From assembly GCF_003429005.1 (NCBI RefSeq), contig NZ_QVQV01000003.1, forward strand, positions 558,723 through 622,722: a DNA stretch of 64,000 bases, in the 5' to 3' direction. This DNA comes from Paraburkholderia sp. DHOC27. GTDB taxonomy: Bacteria; Pseudomonadota; Gammaproteobacteria; Burkholderiales; Burkholderiaceae. The translations under genes and the position numbers were made by a program. The notes below the pieces were generated by a model that was not told the origin of the DNA, ran no database searches, and worked only from the letters and a program-made list of their open reading frames with translations. Position 1 is the first letter of the stretch. The number at the start of each line of letters is the position of its first letter. This document shows positions 17,757-25,659 of the stretch, one piece after another.

Positions 17757-18047
17757 TCAATACTCTTCCGGCAACAAAATCGTAGTCACGGAACGATCTG
17801 CTTCAGTAATGATCCAGACTTTGCTTCGTCCGTCCGGCAGGTTGTAGCTCGACAGCAACCGCTTGCCTGTCAGTAATGCCAACGCGTTCGCGGCAAGATC
17901 CTCTATGCTCAGATTACCCCAGTCACCGTGAATGTGCCGCGCGAGTAGCAGCACACCTTCGATGCCCGCTGCATCGAGCGCGGCCTGAGCGGCGGGGGTG
18001 ATGACGGGCCGCCCCATCGGAAAACGCGGGCTATTCGAGTAGCTCAT
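17757..18047 (-). CDS. Conserved mobile-element protein, GDWG type (copy 2)
   Basis: A 96-residue protein with the block VLLLARHIHGDWGNLS, then LLTGKRLLSSYNLPDGR and VWIITEADRSVTTILLP. It is clearly a paralogue of the upstream gene (VVLRHIAGDWG, TGLRLISIYRLPD, RIMVITEWDRSNTT). Such proteins are common on ICEs and plasmids; their function is unknown, and some database entries label them restriction subunits without support. The start overlaps the upstream stop by four bases (ATGA), so the two are co-translated. Confidence 0.7.
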   Translation of the reverse strand: MSYSNSPRFPMGRPVITPAAQAALDAAGIEGVLLLARHIHGDWGNLSIEDLAANALALLTGKRLLSSYNLPDGRSKVWIITEADRSVTTILLPEEY

Positions 18048-18427
18048 GCGCGGCCTTCCTGTGCGTAGTCGGCTTTTGGCCAGGCAGGATAGCGATGGTT
18101 CGCCGGTTGAGGCGGGCGCACGTCGCTACCAGGCACGATGTCATTGAGGCGTTCGAGGGTCGTGTTCGAGCGATCCCATTCCGTGATGACCATGATGCGC
18201 GTCTGATCCGGCAGGCGGTAGATCGAGATCAGCCGCAGGCCTGTCGAGATCGACACGTCGTTCTGTCGCTTGTCGTCCTCGGACACAACGCCCCAATCAC
18301 CGGCAATGTGGCGGAGCACTACGCTAATGACGGGCACGCCATTCGTACGCAGTGTCGCGAGCGCTGCGTGCGAGACGAGCAGCTTGCCCGGATGGAACAA
18401 GGGTTTAAGGCGGGTAGGTTGGAACAT
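18044..18427 (-). CDS. Conserved mobile-element protein, GDWG type (copy 1)
   Basis: A 127-residue protein; ATG 18427 follows GAGGAG at ideal spacing. The shared core ends at IVITEWDRSNTT-like sequence, after which this copy has an extra Pro-rich tail (PPQPANHRYPAWPK). It heads a translationally coupled pair with the 96-residue paralogue. Function unknown. Confidence 0.7.
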   Translation of the reverse strand: MFQPTRLKPLFHPGKLLVSHAALATLRTNGVPVISVVLRHIAGDWGVVSEDDKRQNDVSISTGLRLISIYRLPDQTRIMVITEWDRSNTTLERLNDIVPGSDVRPPQPANHRYPAWPKADYAQEGRA

Positions 18428-18534
18428 CGAAGTCTCCTCAAAATGGACGAGCACGCCCCGCCGGTTCGAGCCGGACGCGTGCGGGAAATGAGAGGAAGCC
18501 CGGCGGCGTGCGCCGGGTCGAGCGGGCCTGGGAG

Positions 18535-18795
18535 TTACGGCCTGTGGTTGCTCGGCCTCAGCGGAACGCCGACACCGAAATGCCTGGGCACCATCTCCCC
18601 GTGCGCTCGGAGTGTCGGGAAGAGGCTGATGACACCGGGCATCGAGGCGAGGACGCGGACCAGCTCACGTTGGCGGTGCTGCTCGAAAGCCCAGGCGGCG
18701 GCGAAGCTGATGGCCGTGATACCGGCCACGACGCCGAGTCCCTTTGTCACGGGACAGAGGCGAGGCGGCAGATGGACGAATGTCGTTTCGTGCAT
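18535..18795 (-). CDS. Small membrane protein
   Basis: An 86-residue protein with a single hydrophobic helix (GLGVVAGITAISFAAAWAF) followed by a charged helix (EQHRQRELVRVL). ATG 18795 has GGAG upstream at good spacing. It belongs to the minus-strand mobile-element module; no family is recognised. Confidence 0.6.
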   Translation of the reverse strand: MHETTFVHLPPRLCPVTKGLGVVAGITAISFAAAWAFEQHRQRELVRVLASMPGVISLFPTLRAHGEMVPRHFGVGVPLRPSNHRP

Positions 18796-18894
18796 GGATT
18801 GCTCCAGATAAAGGGCGAGCACGGGCCTCCGGATGAACCGGACGTTGTGATCGCGTGGTGATGTAAAAGAGATCGGGTGAAGGACGCGCCCGGT

Positions 18895-19866
18895 TTATGC
18901 CGTGAGGTCGGCGAGCTGCCGGCGCAATGCGGAAGCCTTGGCTTGGGAGCAACCGAGGTGCTGACGGATACCGGCGACGGTCGGTTTGATGGCCCCCGAT
19001 TCGATGTCGCGCCGCAGCCTTGCGATGTCTGATTCGGGGAGCGGGCCGGTCGGCGTCACGACTGACGGAGCGGTTGACTGGACGGCTGCTGGCGCAGGCG
19101 ACCGGGCGGGCGTCGTCACCGACGTCGTTCCGGCAGTCACGCCGTGCGCACCCCTATGCCGATCCGTAACGGATGACGTCTGGGCCTGAGGAATCAGCGC
19201 GACCCACCAGAGCAGACAGGCAACGCCTTCCAGAACAGCCGCGAACGCCAGTCCGGTGAACAGGTCGAGCCCGGCGTCTGCGATTCCGCAAAGCGACGCG
19301 AGTCGTGCTGTGACCGGATCGCCGCGCGCAGTCACGCGACGAGCGGCGTTACCGTCCTCGATGGCGTGATACCTGCGGACATCAGCCGCTTCGGCGTCGA
19401 GTGCATCGAGTCGGGCTGCGAGTGATGTTCTGCGCGTCTGCCATGCCGGGCAGTCACGAGTACAACGCCGTGCATCGGCCCGCGCCAGTTCCATCGCGAA
19501 CGATGCCCGATCAGCCATCACGGTTGTCAGTTCCCGGTGAGTCGGGATTCTGGCGACCGGAACGGACGACACACGAAGTTCCCCTGCATGAAGCTGCGAG
19601 AGCAGAAAGAAGGTCGCATGCCCATACGACGCCGCTCCCATGCATCCAAGCCACAGCACTGCACCGACCACGCGCCCGGAGAGCGGGGCCGACCGGCACA
19701 GTGCGGGCAGCAGGTGCGCGCCAGTGACGAGCACTACGCCGATTGCCACCCACACCAACCGTTCGGCAAGCCATCCGCTGCGTTGCCAGCCAGCGATCAC
19801 CGACATGCTGATGGCCGTTCCCGTCGCCATGATTGCAAGAAGCAGAGCAGGACGGACGCGAATCAT
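18895..19866 (-). CDS. Membrane protein with HTH-like C-terminal tail
   Basis: A 323-residue protein with three N-terminal hydrophobic helices (about 5-25, 36-55, 66-92), a charged coiled segment with paired cysteines (RRCTRDCPAW), another hydrophobic helix near 205-230, a Thr/Ala/Pro linker and a compact tail. The tail (KPTVAGIRQHLGCSQAKASALRR) resembles a small DNA-binding domain and matches the tail at window positions 1-309. ATG 19866 overlaps the stop of the microprotein gene. Membrane proteins of this layout occur on ICEs and plasmids; their function is unknown. Confidence 0.65.
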   Translation of the reverse strand: MIRVRPALLLAIMATGTAISMSVIAGWQRSGWLAERLVWVAIGVVLVTGAHLLPALCRSAPLSGRVVGAVLWLGCMGAASYGHATFFLLSQLHAGELRVSSVPVARIPTHRELTTVMADRASFAMELARADARRCTRDCPAWQTRRTSLAARLDALDAEAADVRRYHAIEDGNAARRVTARGDPVTARLASLCGIADAGLDLFTGLAFAAVLEGVACLLWWVALIPQAQTSSVTDRHRGAHGVTAGTTSVTTPARSPAPAAVQSTAPSVVTPTGPLPESDIARLRRDIESGAIKPTVAGIRQHLGCSQAKASALRRQLADLTA

Positions 19867-19970
19867 GCCGCATTCCCACCGAGTAACGCGGCGCGCTGCT
19901 CGAGTTTCGTTTCCACGAGCCGCAGGGCCGGACGGTTTCTGCAGCCTCCAGCCGATTGAGCATGAGACAT
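19863..19970 (-). CDS. 35-residue microprotein coupled to the membrane-protein gene
   Basis: A short frame starting MSHAQSAGGCRNRPA with a strong ribosome site (GGAGGAAGCA then ATG). The stop TGA overlaps the next start as ATGA. The C-terminal half (LVETKLEQRAALLG) forms a likely helix. It may be a real small protein or a leader peptide that couples translation of the downstream gene. Confidence 0.5.
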   Translation of the reverse strand: MSHAQSAGGCRNRPALRLVETKLEQRAALLGGNAA

Positions 19971-20041
19971 TGCTTCCTCCGAAAATGAAGAAGCCCGGCA
20001 GGGATCATCCCGGCCGGGCTGCTATGACGTTGAGAACATGG

Positions 20042-21004
20042 TCAGGCGATCAGTTTCATCGCTTCATCCCACGCCTTCTGTTTCAGTGTGGCACCTGTGC
20101 CAAACCAAGCGGCATCGCGCCGGTGATCCTCACTGCGTGCGCGGCGTTGATGATCTACGAACTCAGTTATCGAATTCACGAGACCCCAGGCCGCGGCGGA
20201 TGCGGAGGGCAAAGTGGCCCCCAACCCCTTGCCGGCATAGAGGGACTGCACTACCTTGATTGCACGATCGTTCGTCGCCGGCATCGGCATGCTCGGTCCG
20301 CCGGTCGGGTAAGTGAGCACGCGCTGGAAGAACTTCTCGGCCACGCTATCGCTGACTTTGCGTTCGGCCAGCGCCTTCATGCGGACCATGAAGCCGTCCC
20401 ATGAAGACAAGGAAATTCCTAGCTGACGCTTGACCGAATCAGAATCAAAGCGTGAGCGATGATTGATTTTGACTGCGCCAGAAGAATCACCAAGAGCGAT
20501 CTGGAGAGTGTTGTTGCATACCACCCTGATCGATGTCGGGGTGGCCGTAGTCGCGAGCGTGCCGTCACAGGCCGTCGCCAGCAACAAGTAGCCGTTGACC
20601 GTGTCCTTGCCTTTGAGCGAAACAGACTGGCCGGTGCGCGCGAGCGCCCAGAGTTTCTTGCCATCTTTCAGCACGCCCGCCGTCTCCAGTTCGAAGCCGC
20701 CGACTTCGGTGAGGTCGCGATAAAACTCTAGGATTTCGCGAGGTTGAACCACCTGATACCGTGATGACACAACCGACAGCGGGGCTTTCGTATCCGAGCG
20801 ATACAGCACACGCTGTTCGGGGAACGCGTGAATCGAGCCGAGATTACCGCTACCGGCGACGAACCGGACATCGGCAGATTCGATCTGCCAGTCCATTCCC
20901 GATTGCTTCATCCATACCTCGATCGGCTGACGTGGGGAGAGGTGATTCCCGAGGCCATGCCACGGTGCGGACCCGGTGTAGGCCATTGATTGAACGAGAT
21001 GCAT
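20042..21004 (-). CDS. DUF932 phage/plasmid-like protein
   Basis: A 320-residue protein of the DUF932 (phage/plasmid-like TIGR03299) family. Typical features are PWHGLG near residue 14, the YQVVQPREILEFY block, and NGYLLLATACDGTLATTATPT followed by RVVCNNTL. Such proteins are frequent on ICEs and plasmids and have no settled function. Length is normal. Upstream lies the zinc-ribbon gene. Confidence 0.85.
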   Translation of the reverse strand: MHLVQSMAYTGSAPWHGLGNHLSPRQPIEVWMKQSGMDWQIESADVRFVAGSGNLGSIHAFPEQRVLYRSDTKAPLSVVSSRYQVVQPREILEFYRDLTEVGGFELETAGVLKDGKKLWALARTGQSVSLKGKDTVNGYLLLATACDGTLATTATPTSIRVVCNNTLQIALGDSSGAVKINHRSRFDSDSVKRQLGISLSSWDGFMVRMKALAERKVSDSVAEKFFQRVLTYPTGGPSMPMPATNDRAIKVVQSLYAGKGLGATLPSASAAAWGLVNSITEFVDHQRRARSEDHRRDAAWFGTGATLKQKAWDEAMKLIA

Positions 21005-21095
21005 GAAGAGCTCCTTGTAAGCGGCATAAAGCCCGGCGCGCGGCCGAGAAGATGCGAGAAAATGAAGGGGATACTGCGGGAGGGAAAACTACGGA

Positions 21096-21587
21096 TTAGG
21101 TGGATGCTTTGTAGCGACTGAAGGTATGTCCGCAGGCGTGACAGACAGCCCCGTCTAAGACATTCGCGTCAACGATGTCACCGAACGTTGAGCCGGTCGC
21201 GCAGCCTGCCGTGCCGCCGATGAGAGCGGCGATCACGGCCCCGGCGATGGCTCCGCACACGGCACCGGCAGGCCCGGCCAGCATACCCACTGCTGTGCCG
21301 GTTTCCGCACCGGACAGGGCAAACGCTGCACCGCTTGCCGCGCCGGCAACTGCACCAATGGCTCCGCCGGTCTTGCGTGCGCGATGGCGAGGTTCGACAC
21401 GATCGGACTGGCACTTCGGGCACGATGGAATCGAGTCTGATTGCACGGTGGCTTGGGTGTGGTTTGGCCGTGCGTGTGGCGGGACGAAACCTTGCTCGAA
21501 CGGTTCGTCATCGTCGTGCTCGTGCAGGTACGCTTCGTCCGGGTCATATGGATCGAGGCGATGGGGAGAGACGCGCGGATCAGGCAT
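21096..21587 (-). CDS. Zinc-ribbon protein with glycine-zipper membrane segment
   Basis: A 163-residue protein. CPKC (56-59) and CHAC (149-152) form a split zinc ribbon. Between them lie roughly 75 residues of Gly/Ala-rich hydrophobic sequence (GGAIGAVAGAASGAAFALSG) typical of glycine-zipper membrane helices. The N-terminus is acidic and His-rich. It overlaps the upstream microprotein gene by eight bases, so it is co-translated. Confidence 0.7.
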   Translation of the reverse strand: MPDPRVSPHRLDPYDPDEAYLHEHDDDEPFEQGFVPPHARPNHTQATVQSDSIPSCPKCQSDRVEPRHRARKTGGAIGAVAGAASGAAFALSGAETGTAVGMLAGPAGAVCGAIAGAVIAALIGGTAGCATGSTFGDIVDANVLDGAVCHACGHTFSRYKAST

Positions 21588-21714
21588 GGGTGACCGCAGC
21601 CTCCCGCCGGATCTTGTCGGTGTACCGGCGCAGGCCGATCGACGTTAGCACGCCGGCTGCGAAAACCAGGCCGAACGCGAGCAGGTATTCAAAAGGCGAA
21701 GGATAGGTAGGCAT
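21580..21714 (-). CDS. 44-residue membrane microprotein
   Basis: A short protein starting MPTYPSPFEYLLAFG with one hydrophobic helix (LLAFGLVFAAGVLTSIGL) and a basic C-terminus (RRYTDKIRREAA). GGGAG precedes ATG 21714, and the stop overlaps the next gene. The layout is a classic single-pass small protein heading the minus-strand module. Confidence 0.6.
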   Translation of the reverse strand: MPTYPSPFEYLLAFGLVFAAGVLTSIGLRRYTDKIRREAAVTHA

Positions 21715-22043
21715 CACGACTCCCGGGGAAGTTCGCCAGCACGGGATCGTGCGGGCGGAGCGGGCAGGGGGCTGCCTTGCTCATGGGAGTGATATATGTC
21801 TCAGATTTATTTGATTGTGGTCAGGGATGGATGCGATCGGCGGACCCTAGCATGTCGCGCTTGCGAAGGCACGGCGTGGAATTCGTGCCGAAATTAGGAG
21901 TGCGGACGAAAAAGCCAATCAAGAGTGATCCTTTCGATAACTGGTCGGAGCCGGAATCGAACTCGCGTCCGTTTGCTGGACCAAATGGTAACGCTGCAGC
22001 CCTTGAGGACGTGGTTTCGTTTGCTGGGCCGCGCACCTACCGC
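21715..22043 (+). other. Gap between two minus-strand modules
   Basis: No supported gene is present. A stretch at about 21942-21970 looks on the minus strand like the 3' end of a tRNA (TTCGATTCC...GACCA), but its T-stem does not pair, so it is not called. It might be a decayed attachment site. Confidence 0.35.
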
Positions 22044-25000
22044 TCAGAGTGGGAGCTCCGTTTGAGCAATCTCACGCCAGCCCCGGTCAAAAGTAAACGT
22101 CTGGGCGAGGCCAACCGGATTCTGAATCCTGAGCACTCGGGCCTTTGTCGGGTCAGTCGCATGCTCGACCACGTACAGCCAGTAGGCACTGCCTTTCTCA
22201 CGGGCGTGGTCGAATTGCGTGTGTGAGAGCGCTACAGGTCGATCTTCCAGACTACCCGTCATCGACTTTACTTCGACCCATCGAAGCTGCTTGCCACCGG
22301 GGTCGGCTTCATAGAGGTCGAAGCCACGATTGCCTTCAGGTGTGCGGCGAAGTGCTGGCTCAAGCTTAATGATCAGGTCGATGGCATGCCTTTCGATCTG
22401 CATGCGTGTCGCTTGATCGAGACCATCGGGATCGGCCCCATCGTCATCCGGATGTGTGCCGACGTAGGAGATGAAGGGGCGCCCCCCCGTTTGGCCGGGT
22501 GTCCTATTTCGATGACTATTTCCATTGCCTTTGCCGCCAGAAGCACCGTGAGCATTTGAGGTGCCGGGCGTGCCTCCGTTTCCCAGACCACCGCCGCGTG
22601 AAGCTCCAGTGCCGGAGCGGCCTTGGTCACCACGTCCAGCACCACCGCCCACGCCGTCCCCACCATCGGGATCAGGTGTGCCGGGCGGGATATCCGGCAT
22701 GTCGTCGCCGTATAGGTCTTTCGCATCGTCGTACACATCACCGTCGGATGGCTCGTCGGCCTCCGGCTCGGAGGCTGTCGATGGCTCGGGTTCGAATGGT
22801 GGATTGGTGATGCCTAGCCGGGAAGTTAGGTCGGCCACATTGGTGATACCGAGCTTGCGCAGCAGATCGAGCGCCGCTGGATCGATGCCCGCCTCTTTGG
22901 CCAACTGATCGATGATCGGAGGCTTGAAGGCGATCTTGGTCTGCAGGAATGGGTTGGGCTTCCAGCCAAGGGTGTCGAACACTACGAGACTCGGAGGCAC
23001 GAGCTCGCCATCGGCGTTCGGCACCCAGGCGACCTGATTGAGCGTCCGGACGAAGGTGGCGTCGAATCGGGCGGTCTTTGTCTCATGGGAATAGCCCCAT
23101 TTGTAGGCGCCGTAGAAAGCGGCAGTTCCACGCCCCTCGAGGTCCGCCAACGCCTCCCATAGCACCTTCACTCTGCCCGCAGCCTCCTCGGGTTTCAGTG
23201 TGGGCAAGAACTCCAACAGCTGCTTCAGCCCACGAAGACTGAAGTCTTCTGGCGAGCTTTCCCAGCTCGCACGCTCAAGGCCTGCTTCTCTGCGAATCTG
23301 TGCCTTCTCGGTATTTCCCAGCCCCGACGGTGATGCATGCGGCATGAGGTAGCGGCTTGCGCCACACGACACCAACAGGTCACGGATTTCCTCACCACGC
23401 AGGCAGTCGTATTCGTTGTCGACGATCAAGATGTCGGGCACGCCCGCGAAGAGCTGCTGCAGGCGGTCGGTCGCGATGTAGACGTCACCGGGCTTGGCGG
23501 CGTAGGCTTTGCCATCGCCGGTGTCGACTACCATCACAAAGGTGGTATTGCGTAGGGCTGAACGGAGCTTTTCTTTCTGCGCTGTTGAGTCGGTGCTGAA
23601 GGCAGCACTGATGCGCTCGATGTCGGCAGCGTAGGCATCGTCGCCCACATCCACTTCTTCCTGCTGGTACTTCGGGAGGAGGTTCCAGATCACGTCATCT
23701 ACCGGATCGGGTTCGGTGATGCCCAGCGAACTCAAGAACTGGCGCGCCTCGGGTGTCGCGCACACTGCGCGGCGCATTGTGGGGAAACTCGTGGCAATGG
23801 CGCTAGGCAGGAAGGCCTTGGCTTTTCCGTTCTCGCGCGCGACGACGTGGGTGCCATCATCAAGGCGGATGAGCGGAACAGTGTCGAGGTGGCGCCGCAG
23901 AGCCTTCTCTTGGCCACTTAGGAATTCGTACAGACGCAACACCCACTCGTCTGATTGTGTCTCAAGGAATGACTTGGTTAGGCTCGGCACTAGCTTTGTT
24001 GGCGTGATCTCGTCGATGTCGAGTTCGCGCATCAGGTACTGGCGAATCTCGGGTGCCTTGTCCTGAGTGATGTCGCCAGATAACCAAGCGGCGACGTCCG
24101 GACCGAACAGCGCCGCAACCTGTTCCGGGCTGAACAGCTCACGCAACTCTTGCGTGCGAGCCAGCTTAGCCTGATGGGCGGTGACATGCCTGCCGTCGAA
24201 GGTCGGAAGCAGCGCCTCTTCCCGAAATGCCTGCCGGACGGCATCGAACATCGGAGCGAACCGAGAATTTTCGGGGAACTTCTCGCCGTCAAGCGGCAGG
24301 CAGCGCAGCGCCGAGACATCCAGCATCTCCTTGTCCCGCATCCAGCGCATCGCTTCCACCAGCAGGTTAGATGTTTCCTTGACCAGATGTTGGTTCCACG
24401 GCTCGCCGGGTGGGATGTTGTCGCGGCTGGGCGTGGTGCGATACGGCCCTTGCACAAGAAAGCCAAGGTGACTCTCAACCACTGTCGGGAAGAACACCAC
24501 TAGCGGCGATTTGGCTAATGGCTGCACAGTCCAGCGACCCGGGGAGTCCTTCACCGCCGCGACCAGCGCGAAGGCGATTTCCACCCGCCCGACCTTCTTC
24601 TGCTCGGCAGAGAACACATCGCGGTGGAAAACTAGCCAGTTCTGGTCGACTTCAGGCCGATCATCCTCTTTGCCGATCACCGTAATGCGCTGGACATTCG
24701 GTCCGAGCGGTTCGGGGTTATTGCGTAGGTAGAACCCGGACGCACCGCCCTCGACGCTCCAGTTGATTTCGTCAATGTGGCGCAGGAACAGCAGCGCGCC
24801 TGGCCCCAAGTTGCGGAACCCCGTCGTGATGTCCTGCGCTGCGCTCCTGTCCTCCGGCTTAAAGGGGAGGATGATTCGCGTCTCGTCCGCCGCGCGCGCC
24901 GAGCGTTCCAACCGTTGGGGAAAGACGTAACTCTCAATGGCGAAGTCCTCGTCGCCAGAGTGGATTTCCGGAAGATCGGTGACGGTGTAGACGGACTTGA

Positions 25001-25322
25001 AGCCGAGGCCGAAGCGGCCGATGGAAAACTCGTTCTTGGTGCTCTCGGCGATGTCGCAGACGCTTCGGACGTCAGCCTCGTCGAACGGCTTGCCGAAGTG
25101 GGAGAGCGTCAGGCGGGTCGGGTTCAGAGTGAACGAAACCTTACGCGATCCGTGCCAGTCGCCCCGCCTACCGAGGGCGTCCTCGGCGTTTTGCATCAGT
25201 TCGAAGATGAAGTGCGTGCGGTCGTCGTACAGCCCGGCTGCCAACTTCCCGGACTTCTGGGCGCCTTTGGTGCCGTAGCTCTCCCGATTTCCCTCGCAGA
25301 TTTCCTCATAATTAGATGCCAC
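22044..25322 (-). CDS. Sacsin-like GHKL ATPase with DUF3883 (NOV) tail
   Basis: A 1092-residue protein with an HSP90/GHKL-type ATP-binding domain at the N-terminus (ELMQNAEDAL at 41-50; GRFGLGFKSVY near 102-112). A long helical middle follows, then a Gly/Asp-rich linker at about 860-990. The C-terminal DUF3883/NOV nuclease-like domain has RGFDLYEADPGGKQLRWVEVK and a later YWLYVVEH strand. Proteins of this layout occur in restriction and other phage-defence islands. GTG 25322 follows GAGGGAG. It is divergent from the helicase/restriction operon and shares its control region, so the two probably act together. The DUF3883 role as nuclease is inferred. Confidence 0.85.
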   Translation of the reverse strand: MASNYEEICEGNRESYGTKGAQKSGKLAAGLYDDRTHFIFELMQNAEDALGRRGDWHGSRKVSFTLNPTRLTLSHFGKPFDEADVRSVCDIAESTKNEFSIGRFGLGFKSVYTVTDLPEIHSGDEDFAIESYVFPQRLERSARAADETRIILPFKPEDRSAAQDITTGFRNLGPGALLFLRHIDEINWSVEGGASGFYLRNNPEPLGPNVQRITVIGKEDDRPEVDQNWLVFHRDVFSAEQKKVGRVEIAFALVAAVKDSPGRWTVQPLAKSPLVVFFPTVVESHLGFLVQGPYRTTPSRDNIPPGEPWNQHLVKETSNLLVEAMRWMRDKEMLDVSALRCLPLDGEKFPENSRFAPMFDAVRQAFREEALLPTFDGRHVTAHQAKLARTQELRELFSPEQVAALFGPDVAAWLSGDITQDKAPEIRQYLMRELDIDEITPTKLVPSLTKSFLETQSDEWVLRLYEFLSGQEKALRRHLDTVPLIRLDDGTHVVARENGKAKAFLPSAIATSFPTMRRAVCATPEARQFLSSLGITEPDPVDDVIWNLLPKYQQEEVDVGDDAYAADIERISAAFSTDSTAQKEKLRSALRNTTFVMVVDTGDGKAYAAKPGDVYIATDRLQQLFAGVPDILIVDNEYDCLRGEEIRDLLVSCGASRYLMPHASPSGLGNTEKAQIRREAGLERASWESSPEDFSLRGLKQLLEFLPTLKPEEAAGRVKVLWEALADLEGRGTAAFYGAYKWGYSHETKTARFDATFVRTLNQVAWVPNADGELVPPSLVVFDTLGWKPNPFLQTKIAFKPPIIDQLAKEAGIDPAALDLLRKLGITNVADLTSRLGITNPPFEPEPSTASEPEADEPSDGDVYDDAKDLYGDDMPDIPPGTPDPDGGDGVGGGAGRGDQGRSGTGASRGGGLGNGGTPGTSNAHGASGGKGNGNSHRNRTPGQTGGRPFISYVGTHPDDDGADPDGLDQATRMQIERHAIDLIIKLEPALRRTPEGNRGFDLYEADPGGKQLRWVEVKSMTGSLEDRPVALSHTQFDHAREKGSAYWLYVVEHATDPTKARVLRIQNPVGLAQTFTFDRGWREIAQTELPL

Positions 25323-25446
25323 CGCCGCTCCCTCTCAGTCAGGCATCCATTTGATGCCAAGTTTGCTCAAGTCTGCCCAATCACGAAATATCATGACAAA
25401 ATATGCCAGCAAAACCAAGCTCGGTGCAAATGACATGGGAAAGCCA

Positions 25447-25659
25447 ATGAGCGACCAGCCGGACGAAATCCTCACTATTGACGAGGTTGCCGCCTACCTG
25501 AAGGCAGGCAAGCGCACGGTCTATCGTCTTGCGGCAAGCGGCAAGCTCCCAGCATTCAAGCTCGGCGGCACTTGGCGTTTCCGTCGCGGTGAACTGGATC
25601 AGTGGATCGCCAGCCGCATCGGTAAGGTGATTGTGGACGACGAAGAGGGGGTGGAATGA
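25447..25659 (+). CDS. Excisionase-type (MerR-like) HTH protein
   Basis: A 70-residue protein made almost entirely of one winged helix-turn-helix (EILTIDEVAAYLKAGKRTVY, then WRFRRGELDQWI). Similar proteins act as excisionases or small regulators and often precede restriction genes. The stop overlaps the helicase start (ATGA), so it heads the operon. Start choice is uncertain: ATG 25435 and 25393 are in frame, and 25447 gives the usual compact form. It likely tunes the divergent promoters of this locus. Confidence 0.75.
   Translation: MSDQPDEILTIDEVAAYLKAGKRTVYRLAASGKLPAFKLGGTWRFRRGELDQWIASRIGKVIVDDEEGVE

Noticed and set aside
17340..17876. 178-codon plus-strand open frame
   Set aside because: It runs into the well-supported gene on the other strand and lacks a ribosome site and motifs.
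21942..21970. tRNA-like 3' end on the minus strand
   Set aside because: TTCGATTCC and GACCA are present, but the five bases on either side of the loop do not pair and no D or anticodon arm is visible.
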